Assembly: GCF_000359745.1 (NCBI RefSeq) | Contig: NZ_AQHN01000010.1 | Coordinates: 164,353-228,352, forward strand | Origin: Rhizobium freirei PRF 81 | GTDB taxonomy: Bacteria > Pseudomonadota > Alphaproteobacteria > Rhizobiales > Rhizobiaceae | Direction of reading: 5' to 3' | DNA length: 64,000 bases | Shown here: one piece after another, positions 8,581 through 18,072 of the stretch | Numbering within the stretch: the first letter of the stretch is position 1 | Layout of the letters: every line of letters starts with the position of its first letter | The notes under the pieces: model-generated | Seen by the model: only the letters and a program-made list of their open reading frames with translations | Databases searched by the model: none | Told to the model about the DNA's origin: nothing | Made by a program: the position numbers and the translations under genes

Positions 8581-9756
8581 TTACGAGCCGGAAACCACCT
8601 TCAGATTGCCGCCATGGCTACCGCCGGCGAAGATCTGTTTGGCGCCGAACTCGTTACGGAAGCCCGCACGCTGCTGTTCCTGGTTCAGCCCCAGCTCAGG
8701 GAAGAGCAGCTCCGCCACGCGATAGGCCTCTTCCAGATGTGGATAGCCGGAGCCGATAACGGTTTCGATGCCGAGCTCCTGATATTCGCGCAGCCTTGCG
8801 GCAACCGTCTTGGGAGAACCGACCAGAGCCGTGCCGGCGCCAGCGCGCACCAGACCGACACCGGCCCATAGGTTCGGCGACACTTCGAGTTTGTCGCGTC
8901 GGCCGCCGTGCAGCGCCGCCATACGCTTCTGCCCGACGGAATCGGACTGGGTGACGAATTGCTCCTGCGCCTCGCGGATCGTCTCGTCGTCGAGCTTGGA
9001 GATCAGCCTGTCGGCCGCTGCCCATGCCTCTTCATCCGTCTGGCGGACGATGAAATGCAGGCGGATGCCGAAGCTGACTTCACGTCCGCGCTTGGCGGCG
9101 GCAGCGCGCACCTTCTCGATTTTTTCGGCGACCTGCGCCGGCGGCTCACCCCAGGTCAGGTACTTATCGACGCGGCCGACGGAGAAGTCGATACCGGCAT
9201 CGGAAGAACCGCCGAAATAGAGCGGCGGGCGCGGCGCCTGCACCGGCGGCAGACCGAGCCGCGCATTGGTGGCCTTGATATACTTGCCTTCGAAGGTGGA
9301 GGCTCCCTTCTCCAGCAGCTCCTCCCATACGTGGAAGAATTCGTCGGCATGGGCATAGCGCTCGTCATGTTCCAGATGGATGCCGTCACCCGCCAGCTCC
9401 GCAGGACTGCCGCCGACGACGATATTCAGAAGCACGCGGCCGTTCGAGACGCGATCGAGCGTCGAGGCGAGACGCGCATAATAAGCTGGTGACGCCGTAC
9501 CCGGCCGGATCGCGACCAGGAACTTCAACTTCTGGGTATGGGCAGAAAGCGCAGCCGCAGTCACGAAGGATTCCTCGCAGGAGACGCCCGTCGGCAAAAG
9601 TACGCCGGAATAGCCGAGCCGATCGACAGCCTGCGCGATCTGCTGGAGATAGCCGATCTCCGGGCCGCGATTGAGCTCGGTCGTGCCGAGATAGGTGCCG
9701 TCGCCGGAGGTCGGAATGAACCAGAGGAAATCGATGGTTTTTTCGGTTGCGGTCAT
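8581..9756 (-). CDS. ssuD: FMNH2-dependent alkanesulfonate monooxygenase
   Basis: This 391-residue LLM-class flavin monooxygenase desulfonates alkanesulfonates to aldehyde and sulfite using FMNH2 supplied by a reductase. [17 protein letters not shown] opens the protein, and [13 protein letters not shown] carries the cysteine conserved in SsuD. The length matches the family (about 380). The ATG at 9756 (MTATEKT) has AGGAA upstream and was chosen over a start 69 bases earlier. No ssuE reductase gene lies nearby. A shared 14-base motif sits about 80 bases upstream. Confidence 0.92.
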   Translation of the reverse strand: MTATEKTIDFLWFIPTSGDGTYLGTTELNRGPEIGYLQQIAQAVDRLGYSGVLLPTGVSCEESFVTAAALSAHTQKLKFLVAIRPGTASPAYYARLASTLDRVSNGRVLLNIVVGGSPAELAGDGIHLEHDERYAHADEFFHVWEELLEKGASTFEGKYIKATNARLGLPPVQAPRPPLYFGGSSDAGIDFSVGRVDKYLTWGEPPAQVAEKIEKVRAAAAKRGREVSFGIRLHFIVRQTDEEAWAAADRLISKLDDETIREAQEQFVTQSDSVGQKRMAALHGGRRDKLEVSPNLWAGVGLVRAGAGTALVGSPKTVAARLREYQELGIETVIGSGYPHLEEAYRVAELLFPELGLNQEQQRAGFRNEFGAKQIFAGGSHGGNLKVVSGS

Positions 9757-9833
9757 GAAGTGTTCCTGCCTTCTGGAAGCGCGTTGTCGGGAGCCACTCC
9801 CGATGTCCGAGCCCGATAGTGACATAGACTATT

Positions 9834-9847
9834 GATTATATCGACAA
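9834..9847 (-). promoter_or_regulatory. Shared ssu upstream motif, copy before ssuD
   Basis: The minus strand reads TTGTCGATATAATC. The same 14 bases occur upstream of ssuA at 10999-11012. The motif includes TATAAT, so it may be a promoter -10 with flanking operator bases. Here it is also bounded by a 5-base inverted repeat (TATTG...CAATA, 9830-9849). It suggests that ssuD has its own start point co-regulated with ssuA. Confidence 0.5.
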
Positions 9848-9950
9848 TATGGATTTTCTAATCCGCGGTGTCCGGCGAAATATTTTTGCTGATCGAGCCT
9901 GCGCCCGTAGTGTTTCGAGCGCGGGCCGCGTTTGCAGGCGCTTGTCAGCT

Positions 9951-10919
9951 TCAGCTGGCCTTCGGCCGCCAGACGATATCGGTGACGTTCAGCTTCTTCG
10001 GAACGATGCCGAGATTATAGAATTCGTCGGCCAATCCCTGCTGATAGGCGATCGCGGCATCGGTGATGATCGAGACACCGCCGAGATTGGCGCTCGGACG
10101 TGTCAAGGTCACCCGCGTCACATTGGCTGGAACACCGGTGATTTCAGTCAATGCCGTAATCGTCTCGTCCAGATTCGATTGTGCTGCCGCTCCCACTTTG
10201 GCCAGTTCGGCGATGACGTCGACGATGACCTGCGGATTGCCCTTGGTGAAATCGCCATTTGCCAGGAAATAGCTGAAGGAGTCGACGATACCGCGCGCGG
10301 TTGTGAGTATCCGGGTATCCGGATCGGCCTCGGCGATTGCGAGATAGGGATCCCAGATCGACCAGGCATCGATGGCGCCAGTCTTGAAGGCGGCCGAGGC
10401 GTCCGGCGGCGCGAGATCGAGCGCCTGGATGTCGTTGATCGTCAGACCGCCCTTGCGCAGCGCCTTGACGGTGACGTTATGCGCGCTCGAACCGCGCTTG
10501 AAGGCGACCTCCTTGCCCTTGAGGTCGGCAAGCGTCTGGATCGGCGAGCCCTTGCGAACCAGAATGGCCGAGCTTTCTGGGCTGCCTGTATAAAGACCGA
10601 CATAGAGCAGGTTGCCGTTGGCGGCCTGCGCAAAGAGCGGCGGCACATCGCCGGTGGCGCCGAAATCGAGGGCGCCGGCGCCAAGCGCTTCGAGCAGCGG
10701 CGGACCGGATGTGAATTCAGACCATTCGACGGCTATGCCACGATCGGAAAGCCGCTTTTCCAGCGCGCCCTTGCGTTTGGCGAGCGCCAGCACGCCGTTT
10801 TTCTGCCAGCCTATGCGAAGCGTCGTCGCGGCTGCCGCCCGGGCCGGCCGGATCGAAGGCAATGCGAAGGCGATCGCCGTGGCGCCGAAGAGGCCGAGTG
10901 TCTGTCTGCGCGAAATCAT
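9951..10919 (-). CDS. ssuA: Aliphatic sulfonate ABC transporter, periplasmic binding protein
   Basis: This 322-residue binding protein of the SsuA/NrtA/THI5 fold captures alkanesulfonates for SsuBC. ATG 10919 gives MISRRQTLGLFG, a twin-arginine-like signal ending near PARAAA, and has AAGGGATCC upstream. The mature part shows TTLRIGWQKNG, LGAGALDFGATGDVPP and GSSAHNVTVKAL, all typical of sulfonate-binding proteins. It is first in the operon, with a 194-base gap to ssuD. A start at 10961 is possible but less convincing. Confidence 0.9.
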   Translation of the reverse strand: MISRRQTLGLFGATAIAFALPSIRPARAAAATTLRIGWQKNGVLALAKRKGALEKRLSDRGIAVEWSEFTSGPPLLEALGAGALDFGATGDVPPLFAQAANGNLLYVGLYTGSPESSAILVRKGSPIQTLADLKGKEVAFKRGSSAHNVTVKALRKGGLTINDIQALDLAPPDASAAFKTGAIDAWSIWDPYLAIAEADPDTRILTTARGIVDSFSYFLANGDFTKGNPQVIVDVIAELAKVGAAAQSNLDETITALTEITGVPANVTRVTLTRPSANLGGVSIITDAAIAYQQGLADEFYNLGIVPKKLNVTDIVWRPKAS

Positions 10920-10998
10920 CGAGGATCCCTTTTCATAAGGCCCTGGCGCTTCCGCGGCCATCGGCTCGTTGTCGACAGCTAAGGATCGCAAATCCATA

Positions 10999-11012
10999 GA
11001 TTATATCGACAA
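10999..11012 (-). promoter_or_regulatory. Shared ssu upstream motif, copy before ssuA
   Basis: This is an exact copy of the 14-base motif TTGTCGATATAATC (minus strand), 80 bases upstream of the ssuA start and at nearly the same distance as the copy before ssuD. Sulfonate genes are usually induced by sulfur limitation through a LysR-type activator (Cbl/SsuR type). Whether this is the activator site or a -10 region is inferred. Confidence 0.5.
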
Positions 11013-11185
11013 AGGATATTATGAAGTTTCGGGCGCCAATCGAAATTTAATTCCCGAAAATGGAAAATCGGAAATATTATTTCAAATACTATGCCACGGT
11101 GACAAGTTGCCCGGTAGATCGGCCTTCCGTCCCTTCGGGCTTTCCGCTAAGCCTTCGAGTCAAATTCGGACAGGGAGTTATAAGA

Positions 11186-12058
11186 ATGGCAAAGGTCGCG
11201 TTCATCGGCATGGGCGTCATGGGTTATCCCATGGCAGGGCATCTCAAGGTCAAGGGCGGGCATGACGTTACCGTCTACAACCGCACCATCGCCAAAGCCG
11301 AGGCATGGGCCAAGCAATATGACGGCAAATTTGCCCCTACCCCGGCTCAAGCCTCCGAAGACGCAGACTTCGTCTTTACCTGCGTCGGCAATGACGACGA
11401 TCTGCGTTCGGTGACGACGGGCGAAAACGGCGTCCTCGCAACCATGAAGGCGGGTTCAATCCTTATCGACAATACGACCGCCAGCGCCGAAGTTGCCGGC
11501 GAGCTCCATGCGGCAGCCAAGGAAAAGGGCGTGGAGTTCATCGACGCACCGGTTTCCGGCGGGCAGGCTGGCGCCGAAAACGGCGTGCTGACCGTGATGT
11601 GCGGCGGCGATGAAGCCGCGTTCGAGAAGGCACGCCCCGTCATCGACGCCTATGCCCGCATGGTTGGCTTGATGGGACCGGTCGGCGCCGGTCAGCTGAC
11701 CAAGATGATCAACCAGATCTGCATCGCCGGCATCGTCCAGGGCTTGGCCGAAGGAATTCATTTCGGCAAACAGGCCGGGCTCGATATCGAAAAGGTCGTG
11801 GACGTGATTTCCAAGGGTGCGGCCGGCTCCTGGCAGATGGAGAACCGCCATAAGACGATGAATGCCGGCAAATATGATTTCGGCTTCGCCGTCGACTGGA
11901 TGCGCAAGGATCTGGGCATCGTGCTTGAGGAAGCTCGCCGCAATCAGGCCAAGCTGCCGCTGACGGCCCTTGTCGACCAGTTCTATGGCGATGTCCAGGC
12001 GATGGGAGGCAATCGCTGGGATACCTCCTCGCTGCTCGCGCGCCTGGACAGAAAATAA
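11186..12058 (+). CDS. NAD(P)-dependent beta-hydroxyacid dehydrogenase
   Basis: This 290-residue enzyme belongs to the 3-hydroxyisobutyrate dehydrogenase / tartronate semialdehyde reductase superfamily. The Rossmann motif IGMGVMGYPMAGHL is at residues 6-19, the substrate loop is FIDAPVSGGQAGAENG, and the catalytic lysine region is GAGQLTKMINQ. Start 11186 is preceded by GGGAG. It is divergent from ssuA and convergent with an Lrp-type regulator. The substrate (3-hydroxyisobutyrate versus another small beta-hydroxyacid) cannot be told. Confidence 0.88.
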   Translation: MAKVAFIGMGVMGYPMAGHLKVKGGHDVTVYNRTIAKAEAWAKQYDGKFAPTPAQASEDADFVFTCVGNDDDLRSVTTGENGVLATMKAGSILIDNTTASAEVAGELHAAAKEKGVEFIDAPVSGGQAGAENGVLTVMCGGDEAAFEKARPVIDAYARMVGLMGPVGAGQLTKMINQICIAGIVQGLAEGIHFGKQAGLDIEKVVDVISKGAAGSWQMENRHKTMNAGKYDFGFAVDWMRKDLGIVLEEARRNQAKLPLTALVDQFYGDVQAMGGNRWDTSSLLARLDRK

Positions 12059-12090
12059 CGAAAAGCCGCTGCTTGATGGCAGCAAAGGCC

Positions 12091-12114
12091 GAGCGCCGCA
12101 CCAAGGCGGCGCTC
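12091..12114. terminator. Hairpin between convergent genes
   Basis: GAGCGCCGC (12091-12099) and GCGGCGCTC (12106-12114) pair perfectly over nine bases around a 6-base loop, between the dehydrogenase stop and the stop of the convergent regulator. There is no T tract on either strand, so it may stop transcription from both sides only weakly. Confidence 0.5.
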
Positions 12115-12122
12115 AGTGCGGA

Positions 12123-12611
12123 TCAGTCCTCGCTGGACTTCGCATTCTCCAGCAGCATGTAATCAAGCGGCAGTTCCGTCGAATACTTGATCTGCTCCAT
12201 CGCAAAAGCCGAGGAGACGTCGCGGATTTCGATCTTGGCGATCATGCGCTTGTAGAAGGCGTCATAGGCGGCGATATCGGGAACGACGACGCGCAGCAGA
12301 TAGTCGACGTCACCGCTCATGCGATAGAACTCGACCACTTCCGGAAAATCGGCGATCACTTCGGAGAAGCGCTTCAGCCATTCGATGGAGTGGCTGTTGG
12401 TGCGAATGGAAACGAAAACGGTAACCTTCGTGTTGACCTTTTCAGGGTCAAGAAGAGCCACGCGACGGCGAATGACGCCATCCTCTTCCATCTTCTGGAT
12501 GCGGCGCCAGCAGGGCGTCGTCGACAATCCGACCTTCTTGGCAAGATCGGCCACAGCCAGAGTGGAATCCTCCTGCAAGAGGCGCAGGATTTTGCGGTCA
12601 AGACGGTCCAT
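12123..12611 (-). CDS. Lrp/AsnC-family transcriptional regulator
   Basis: This 162-residue regulator has the N-terminal HTH (DRKILRLLQEDSTLAVADLA, then GLSTTPCWRRIQKMEEDGVI) and a C-terminal RAM/ligand domain (about 65-150) with SGDVDYLLRVVVPD. ATG 12611 was chosen because GAAGGG sits nine bases upstream; an ATG at 12620 directly abuts it. Lrp-type proteins sense amino acids. Its convergent neighbour is the dehydrogenase, but no shared promoter links them, so its target is unknown. Confidence 0.88.
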   Translation of the reverse strand: MDRLDRKILRLLQEDSTLAVADLAKKVGLSTTPCWRRIQKMEEDGVIRRRVALLDPEKVNTKVTVFVSIRTNSHSIEWLKRFSEVIADFPEVVEFYRMSGDVDYLLRVVVPDIAAYDAFYKRMIAKIEIRDVSSAFAMEQIKYSTELPLDYMLLENAKSSED

Positions 12612-12677
12612 TTTAAGCATCCCTTCGAATTATATTCTCTCTATAGCCTATTTCAGGGACGAGAAAAGAAACTTTTT

Positions 12678-13310
12678 TCAGGAAACCAGGATTCTCACAC
12701 GTTCTTGTAATACGGGAAGCAGCTCCGCCTCGAACCAGGGATGGCGCTTCAACCAACCGCTGTTGCGCCAGCTTGGATGCGGCAATGGCAGCATTGCCGG
12801 CGAGCGATTGGTCAGGAGGTAGCGCCGCCATTCCGCGACCGTCTCCGTCATGGACGCCATCCGCCCGGCGCCCATATGCCAAGCTTGCGCATATTGACCG
12901 ATCGTCAGGATCAGCTCGATCTGCGGCATCGCATCCATGGCCTTTTGCCGCCAGCGAGGCGCGCACTCCTTGCGCGGCGGCAAGTCGCTGCCGGCCGCAT
13001 CATAGCCGGGAAAACAGAAGCCCATCGGCAGAATGGCGAAATGATCGGGATTGTAGAAACTCTCGCGGTCGACATTGAGCCACTGCCGCAAACGATCACC
13101 GGAAGCATCGTTGAAGGGCAAGCCGCTCTCGTGAACGCGCAGGCCAGGTGCCTGTCCCGCAATCAGGATACGCGCTGTCGACGAAAGCGTCGCGACCGGC
13201 CGGGGCTCATGCGGCAGCCGATCCGCCTCGCCCTTGGCCGGCGTGTCCCGACAAAAGCGGCAGGCGGCGATCTCCAGACCCAGCGCCTGCAGCTCTAGTT
13301 CATTCGTCAT
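12678..13310 (-). CDS. Uracil-DNA glycosylase family protein with Fe-S type cysteines
   Basis: This 210-residue protein has the UDG-superfamily fold: motif 1 is GQAPGLRVHESG near residue 52 and the second motif is HPSWRNSG near the C-terminus. Four cysteines in the family-4/5 pattern (C17, C20, and two around GFCFPGY and KECAPRW) suggest an iron-sulfur cluster. It would remove uracil or another damaged base, or act as a related deaminated-base enzyme. ATG 13310 overlaps the stop of the upstream nuclease gene by four bases, so the two are co-translated. Confidence 0.82.
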   Translation of the reverse strand: MTNELELQALGLEIAACRFCRDTPAKGEADRLPHEPRPVATLSSTARILIAGQAPGLRVHESGLPFNDASGDRLRQWLNVDRESFYNPDHFAILPMGFCFPGYDAAGSDLPPRKECAPRWRQKAMDAMPQIELILTIGQYAQAWHMGAGRMASMTETVAEWRRYLLTNRSPAMLPLPHPSWRNSGWLKRHPWFEAELLPVLQERVRILVS

Positions 13311-13882
13311 TGCGCATTCCATCCAACGAGCTGCCTTATATAATCAATCACACCCGCCATCGGATCATTTGCTACGGGTTGCTGCATGCGTTCTTCGCGC
13401 CTGTAGTCGCCAGGCCGCTCGAAATCTCCGGCCCATACCCCCGCTTTCGCCTGTCGCGCCGTCCGCTCTTCGGCAGCATAGCCGCCATAGGAAAGTGCCA
13501 TGCCGCTGCGAACCATCGCTGCATTGACATCGCTATCACCGACCACGCAAGTCACCAGCAGGCGACCATAGCGATCCCTCTCCTGTCCGCGGCATTCCGG
13601 CTTGCCGTTCTTAACGATTGTGGCGAGAGCCTTGCGCGCCTCTTCGCCGCACGCCCAATCAGCGCCACCCCGCCGACACCGTTGCCGATATTCCGGCGCG
13701 TCGATGCCTTTCAACCGTAGACGCTCACCGTTAATGGAAAGCGTATCACCATCGATAGCGTAAAAATCGCCAGTTTGAACAAGTTCCTGTCGATTATTCA
13801 TTTTCAACGCGAGCAAAACGAGAATGGCGAGCAAAGCAAATGCGGCCGCGCCGTCTCGAAAAAGGCGGCCTGACCGCATCAC
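13307..13882 (-). CDS. Membrane-anchored thermonuclease (SNase) family protein
   Basis: This 191-residue protein has an N-terminal hydrophobic segment (about 12-27) acting as signal or anchor, then a staphylococcal-nuclease OB domain: RLRLKGIDAPEYRQRC, CGEEARKAL and DRYGRLLVTCVV supply the conserved Asp, Glu and Arg positions. GTG 13882 lies seven bases after AGGAGG; an ATG follows at the next codon (13879) and is the alternative. It is coupled by ATGA to the uracil-DNA glycosylase-like gene. Confidence 0.85.
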   Translation of the reverse strand: MMRSGRLFRDGAAAFALLAILVLLALKMNNRQELVQTGDFYAIDGDTLSINGERLRLKGIDAPEYRQRCRRGGADWACGEEARKALATIVKNGKPECRGQERDRYGRLLVTCVVGDSDVNAAMVRSGMALSYGGYAAEERTARQAKAGVWAGDFERPGDYRREERMQQPVANDPMAGVIDYIRQLVGWNAQ

Positions 13883-14005
13883 GTTCTTGCCTCCTTTAAC
13901 AACAAATCCTTGGCGAAGATGGCAAACAAATCATTTCAGCGCAGCATCTTCTTAAGATTTGGCCGCTAGTCTGTAATCTCACGCAGACCAAGTTTCAACG
14001 AAACC

Positions 14006-15535
14006 ATGAGAACCGGCGTCAGCACATCGACTGATAAAAACATCGTCGACCGATCGCGCAGCCACCGCAACCGGGCTGTGTCGAAGGCCGTGCGGCAGAC
14101 GCGTGAGCGCCTGCAGACGGGGCATAGCAGCAATTTCGACCGCGAACTCATGGATATGCACATCGACACGCTGCTGCAGGGTGCTGCTATCGTGCCGATT
14201 TTCGTGGTGGTCGTCGCAGCACTCGGAGTGTATCTGACACGCGACGCCGGCATTTTCCTGTGGACCGTTCCGATCCTGGTGGCGCACGCCATCAACATGC
14301 TGCTCGGCAGGCGCGCCAGGAAGCAGGAAATGACCCTCGAAAGCGCCAGGAAGTGGCGACAGATCCTGTTGTTGGGGCAACTGCTGACCGGGCTCTGTTG
14401 GGCGATCTTCGCAATGCAGAATTGCTCAACCTGCGGCGGGGACAGTTTCAGCCTCTATAAAGGCACGACCTTGCTGGTAGCGATCTGCATCACGGCCATG
14501 GCGAGCTTCATGTTGCCGCGTGCCGTGCCCTTCACCTATGCGCCGCCGACGGTCGTGCTGGTCGTCACCGCGATCCTGACCCGAAAGCCGTCAGACATAG
14601 CGCTGACTGCTGCTATCTCGGTCGCCGTGATCTTCTTCACCTTCATTACCAACAGGATGTTTCAATCCAATCTGAAGATCCTCTCCTTCCAATCGGAGAA
14701 GGACGACCTGATCGCGGAGCTGGAAGTCGCCAATTCCATGTCCGACGAAGCCCGCCGGCGCGCGGAAGAAGCGAACCTTGCCAAATCGCGCTTCCTCGCT
14801 TCCATGTCGCATGAGCTCAGAACGCCGCTGAACGCCATCCTCGGCTTCTCCGAAGTCATGTCCGCCGAGGTCATGGGGCCGCTGAACAATCCGACCTACC
14901 GGGAATATACCAGCGATATCCATCGATCCGGACAGCACCTGCTCAACCTGATCAACGAGATTCTCGATCTGTCGCGCATCGAAGCCGGCAAATACGAGTT
15001 GAACGAAGAATCCGTCTCGCTGCTCGATATCGCCGAAGATTGCATTGGCATGGTGCAGCTGCGCGCCCGCGCCAAGAATATTTCCATCTCCTCGCAGATC
15101 GAGCCACAGCTCCCATCCGTCTGGGCCGATGAAAAGTCGATGCGCCAGGTCATCCTCAATCTATTGTCGAATGCGGTGAAGTTCACGCCGCAAGGCGGCG
15201 AGATCAGCGTCAAGGTCGGCTGGACGGCCGGCGGCGGTGAATATGTGGCGATCAGAGACAATGGGCCGGGCATTCCCGAAGAGGAAATTCCCGTGGTACT
15301 CTCGGCCTTCGGGCAGGGCTCGATCGCCATCAAGAGTGCCGAGCAAGGCACCGGCCTCGGTCTGCCGATCGTACAGGCCATTCTCGCCAAGCATGACGGT
15401 CAGTTCATGCTGAAATCCAAACTGCGGGAAGGCACCGAAGTCATCGCAATCCTGCCGGCCAAGCGCGTGCTGCAAAGCCTGCCGGCCGTCGAGGACGCTC
15501 CGCTTGCCGGACGGCGCAAGAAGAGCTTCGCCTGA
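14006..15535 (+). CDS. Membrane sensor histidine kinase (PleC/DivJ-like kinase core)
   Basis: This 509-residue kinase has about six predicted membrane segments between residues 50 and 220 and no recognisable periplasmic sensor domain. A coiled segment (about 230-260) leads to the HisKA domain with the phospho-acceptor in FLASMSHELRTPLNAILGF (His269). The HATPase_c domain has N box LNLLSNAVKFTP, G1 DNGPGIP and G2 GTGLGLPIV. The core resembles the PleC/DivJ/PdhS cell-cycle group. No response regulator is adjacent, so it is an orphan whose partner is unknown. Confidence 0.85.
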   Translation: MRTGVSTSTDKNIVDRSRSHRNRAVSKAVRQTRERLQTGHSSNFDRELMDMHIDTLLQGAAIVPIFVVVVAALGVYLTRDAGIFLWTVPILVAHAINMLLGRRARKQEMTLESARKWRQILLLGQLLTGLCWAIFAMQNCSTCGGDSFSLYKGTTLLVAICITAMASFMLPRAVPFTYAPPTVVLVVTAILTRKPSDIALTAAISVAVIFFTFITNRMFQSNLKILSFQSEKDDLIAELEVANSMSDEARRRAEEANLAKSRFLASMSHELRTPLNAILGFSEVMSAEVMGPLNNPTYREYTSDIHRSGQHLLNLINEILDLSRIEAGKYELNEESVSLLDIAEDCIGMVQLRARAKNISISSQIEPQLPSVWADEKSMRQVILNLLSNAVKFTPQGGEISVKVGWTAGGGEYVAIRDNGPGIPEEEIPVVLSAFGQGSIAIKSAEQGTGLGLPIVQAILAKHDGQFMLKSKLREGTEVIAILPAKRVLQSLPAVEDAPLAGRRKKSFA

Positions 15536-15552
15536 AGCTCCGTTTCCTGCGC

Positions 15553-15945
15553 CTAGCGGAAAAGCAGATGGCTGCCGATGACGTAAAGCAGATAAAGACC
15601 GGAAGCGACGAGCATGCAGAGCACGGCGAAGGAGCCGAGATCTTTGGCGTGCTTGCCGACATTGGAAATCTCCGGTGAAATCCGGTCGATAACCTCTTCG
15701 ACGGCCGTGTTCATTGCTTCGACGGCGAAAACACCAAGGAAGAGCACTACGGCGATAATGATTTCGCCGACACTGGCGCCCACGACGATCAGCAGGATCA
15801 GCGAAATTCCTGCGAACAGAAGCTCCTGGCGGAAGGCGGATTCCTGAAGCAGCCGTTGAAAACCGCCCCACGAATAGCTGGCAGCGGCGAGGAAATGCCG
15901 GATTCCGGTTTCCTTGGTCACTGCAGGTTTCGAAAACTCAGCCAT
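15553..15945 (-). CDS. dgkA: Diacylglycerol kinase (prokaryotic DgkA type)
   Basis: This 130-residue integral membrane kinase recycles diacylglycerol to phosphatidic acid. Its three membrane helices are around residues 43-62, 65-80 and 105-125. The active-site block EAMNTAVEEVIDRISPE is fully present. ATG 15945 (MAEFSKP) has GGAGC seven bases upstream and gives the usual DgkA length; longer starts add a non-homologous extension. It is convergent with the histidine kinase and 186 bases downstream of cobT. In rhizobia DgkA also serves turnover from cyclic glucan modification (family knowledge). Confidence 0.88.
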   Translation of the reverse strand: MAEFSKPAVTKETGIRHFLAAASYSWGGFQRLLQESAFRQELLFAGISLILLIVVGASVGEIIIAVVLFLGVFAVEAMNTAVEEVIDRISPEISNVGKHAKDLGSFAVLCMLVASGLYLLYVIGSHLLFR

Positions 15946-16131
15946 TCCCGCTCCGCCCATAATGTTCCGATTGCGATCTAGGCGCCCTGCGAATACCGCC
16001 TCGTTCCCGCCGAGGCAAGGCGACACTTCCGAGCGCCCTCAGAATTCATTACAGATTTATGAAGCAAACCGATAGTTCCACAAGAAAATCGTCGGTGAAA
16101 TACCCTTGGGGAATCTCGCCGCGAGATGGCG

Positions 16132-17148
16132 TCAGTGCTTGTTGGCGACGCCAGCACTTTCGAAGGTCGCCATGCCGGAATGGCATGCGGCGGCGGCTTT
16201 GACGATGCCGGCGGCAAGTGCCGCACCCGTGCCTTCGCCAAGACGCATGCCGAGCGCCAGAAGCGGCGTCTTGCCGAGCTTTTCGATCGACTTCAGATGC
16301 CCGGGCTCTGCCGAAACATGGCCGATCAGGCAATGATCGAGCGCCGACGGATTGGCAGCCTTGAGAACGGCGGCCGCAGCCGTCGCGACATAACCATCGA
16401 TGATCACGGGGATGCGTTCCATGCGCGCGGCAAGGATAGCGCCGGCCATGGCGGCGATCTCGCGCCCGCCGAGACGGCGCAGGATTTCAAGCGGATCGGA
16501 GAGGTGATCGCGATGCAATGCGACCGCCTTCTCGACGGCGGCAATCTTGCGCTTCAGCATCTCGCCCTCGGAGCCGGTTCCCGGTCCGACCCAGTCCTCT
16601 GCCTTACCGCCATAAAGCGCGTAATGGATGGCGGCGGCGATCGTGGTGTTGCCGATGCCCATTTCGCCGATGCAGAGCAGATCCGTGCCGCCGGCGATCG
16701 CCTCCATGCCGAAGGCCATGGTCGCAGCGCAGTCACGCTCGCTGAGCGCCGGCTCTTCGGTGATGTCGGCAGTCGGAAAATCGAGCGCCAGATCGAAGAT
16801 CTTGAGACCGAGGTCGTAGGCGACGCAGATCTGGTTGATCGCAGCTCCGCCGGCAGCGAAATTCTCCACCATCTGCTGCGTGACGGACAGCGGGAACGGC
16901 GTAATTCCCTGCTTGGTGACGCCGTGATTGCCGGCGAAGATCGCAACCAGCGGCCGGGTCACGGCCGGCGGGCGGCCGGTCCAGGCGGCAAGCCAGAAGG
17001 CGATCTCTTCGAGACGGCCGAGCGCGCCGGGCGGTTTGGTGAGCTGCGCGTCGCGCTCGCGCGCCGCCACGAGCGCGCGGGCGTCTGGGCCTGGAAGGTC
17101 GCGCAGCAGCGTGCGGAAATCGTCGAATGGCAAGCCGGTTACGCTCAT
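16132..17148 (-). CDS. cobT: Nicotinate-nucleotide:dimethylbenzimidazole phosphoribosyltransferase
   Basis: This 338-residue enzyme makes alpha-ribazole phosphate for the lower cobalamin loop (CobT; called CobU in Pseudomonas denitrificans). Recognisable blocks are PPGALGRLEEIA, FAGNHGVTKQGITPFP, VENFAAGGAAIN, GEMGIGNTTIAAAIH and a C-terminal LGEGTGAALA. The length matches the family (about 340). It is divergent from cobS, the next enzyme in nucleotide-loop assembly, with a 128-base shared promoter region. I saw no B12-box in that region. Confidence 0.93.
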   Translation of the reverse strand: MSVTGLPFDDFRTLLRDLPGPDARALVAARERDAQLTKPPGALGRLEEIAFWLAAWTGRPPAVTRPLVAIFAGNHGVTKQGITPFPLSVTQQMVENFAAGGAAINQICVAYDLGLKIFDLALDFPTADITEEPALSERDCAATMAFGMEAIAGGTDLLCIGEMGIGNTTIAAAIHYALYGGKAEDWVGPGTGSEGEMLKRKIAAVEKAVALHRDHLSDPLEILRRLGGREIAAMAGAILAARMERIPVIIDGYVATAAAAVLKAANPSALDHCLIGHVSAEPGHLKSIEKLGKTPLLALGMRLGEGTGAALAAGIVKAAAACHSGMATFESAGVANKH

Positions 17149-17276
17149 GAATGCCGTTCCTTGTCTTTTGGTCTCAAATCAGGTTCTTTGCGTGCGACTC
17201 TATTAGTCTTCGGAGCCGGCGCGAACAACTCCAAAAGCGTTCGATGCTGCTGTGCAAATAGCGGGGAGCGGAAGAA

Positions 17277-18053
17277 ATGCGGGAATATATGCGCGACATC
17301 GCGCGCGCCGTCGCCTTCTTGAGCCGCATACCCGTATCGACATCGTTCTTTGCAGGCCATGACGGCAAGCTTGGGCCGGTTTCACGGGCCTTTCCTCTGG
17401 CCGGCCTATTGGTCGTGTTCCCTGCAGCCGCGGCCTTCGGTTTGCTGCTTGCCTTCCATGCCGATCCGCTGATGGCGGCGCTTCTGGCTCTCACGGTGCA
17501 GACGATCACGACAGGGGGCCTGCACGAAGACGGTCTCAGCGACACGGCGGACGGACTAGGCGGCGGTAGGGATCGCGATCGCATCCTGTCCATCATGAAG
17601 GACAGCCGCATTGGCACCTATGGTGCAGCCGCGCTGATCCTGTCCTTCGGGTTGCGCGCAGCGGCGCTGGCCGCCATTGCCCATCACGCCACGCCGTCAG
17701 GCGCGGCCATCGCGCTTCTGGCCGCAGCCGTGCTCAGCCGCGGAGCGATGGTATGGCACTGGCATGTGCTCCCTTCGGCGAAAGCGGAGGGGGTTGCCGC
17801 CTCCGCCGGCCAGCCGGATGGCGACGCCATGCAGCTGGCCCTGATCACGACCCTCGGCCTTGCAACCCTATTGATATGGCCGAGCCTCGGCATTCCCGCG
17901 CTTATCTCCTGCCTCCTGATCGTCGCCATCGCGACGTTTTTGTTGAACAGGCATATGCGCAGAACGCTGTCCGGTCACACCGGCGACACCATCGGAGCGA
18001 CGCAGCAGATTTGCGAGATCGCGTCGCTCTGTACCCTTGCCATGTGTGTTTGA
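17277..18053 (+). CDS. cobS: Adenosylcobinamide-GDP ribazoletransferase (cobalamin synthase)
   Basis: This 258-residue membrane enzyme joins adenosylcobinamide-GDP and alpha-ribazole (CobS; CobV in P. denitrificans). The acidic active-site block [18 protein letters not shown] is near residues 79-96, followed by [14 protein letters not shown], and several membrane helices fill the rest. ATG 17277 has GGGGAG upstream. It is divergent from cobT, so the two nucleotide-loop enzymes share one intergenic region. Confidence 0.93.
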   Translation: MREYMRDIARAVAFLSRIPVSTSFFAGHDGKLGPVSRAFPLAGLLVVFPAAAAFGLLLAFHADPLMAALLALTVQTITTGGLHEDGLSDTADGLGGGRDRDRILSIMKDSRIGTYGAAALILSFGLRAAALAAIAHHATPSGAAIALLAAAVLSRGAMVWHWHVLPSAKAEGVAASAGQPDGDAMQLALITTLGLATLLIWPSLGIPALISCLLIVAIATFLLNRHMRRTLSGHTGDTIGATQQICEIASLCTLAMCV

Positions 18054-18072
18054 AGCCTCGATATATGATCTC

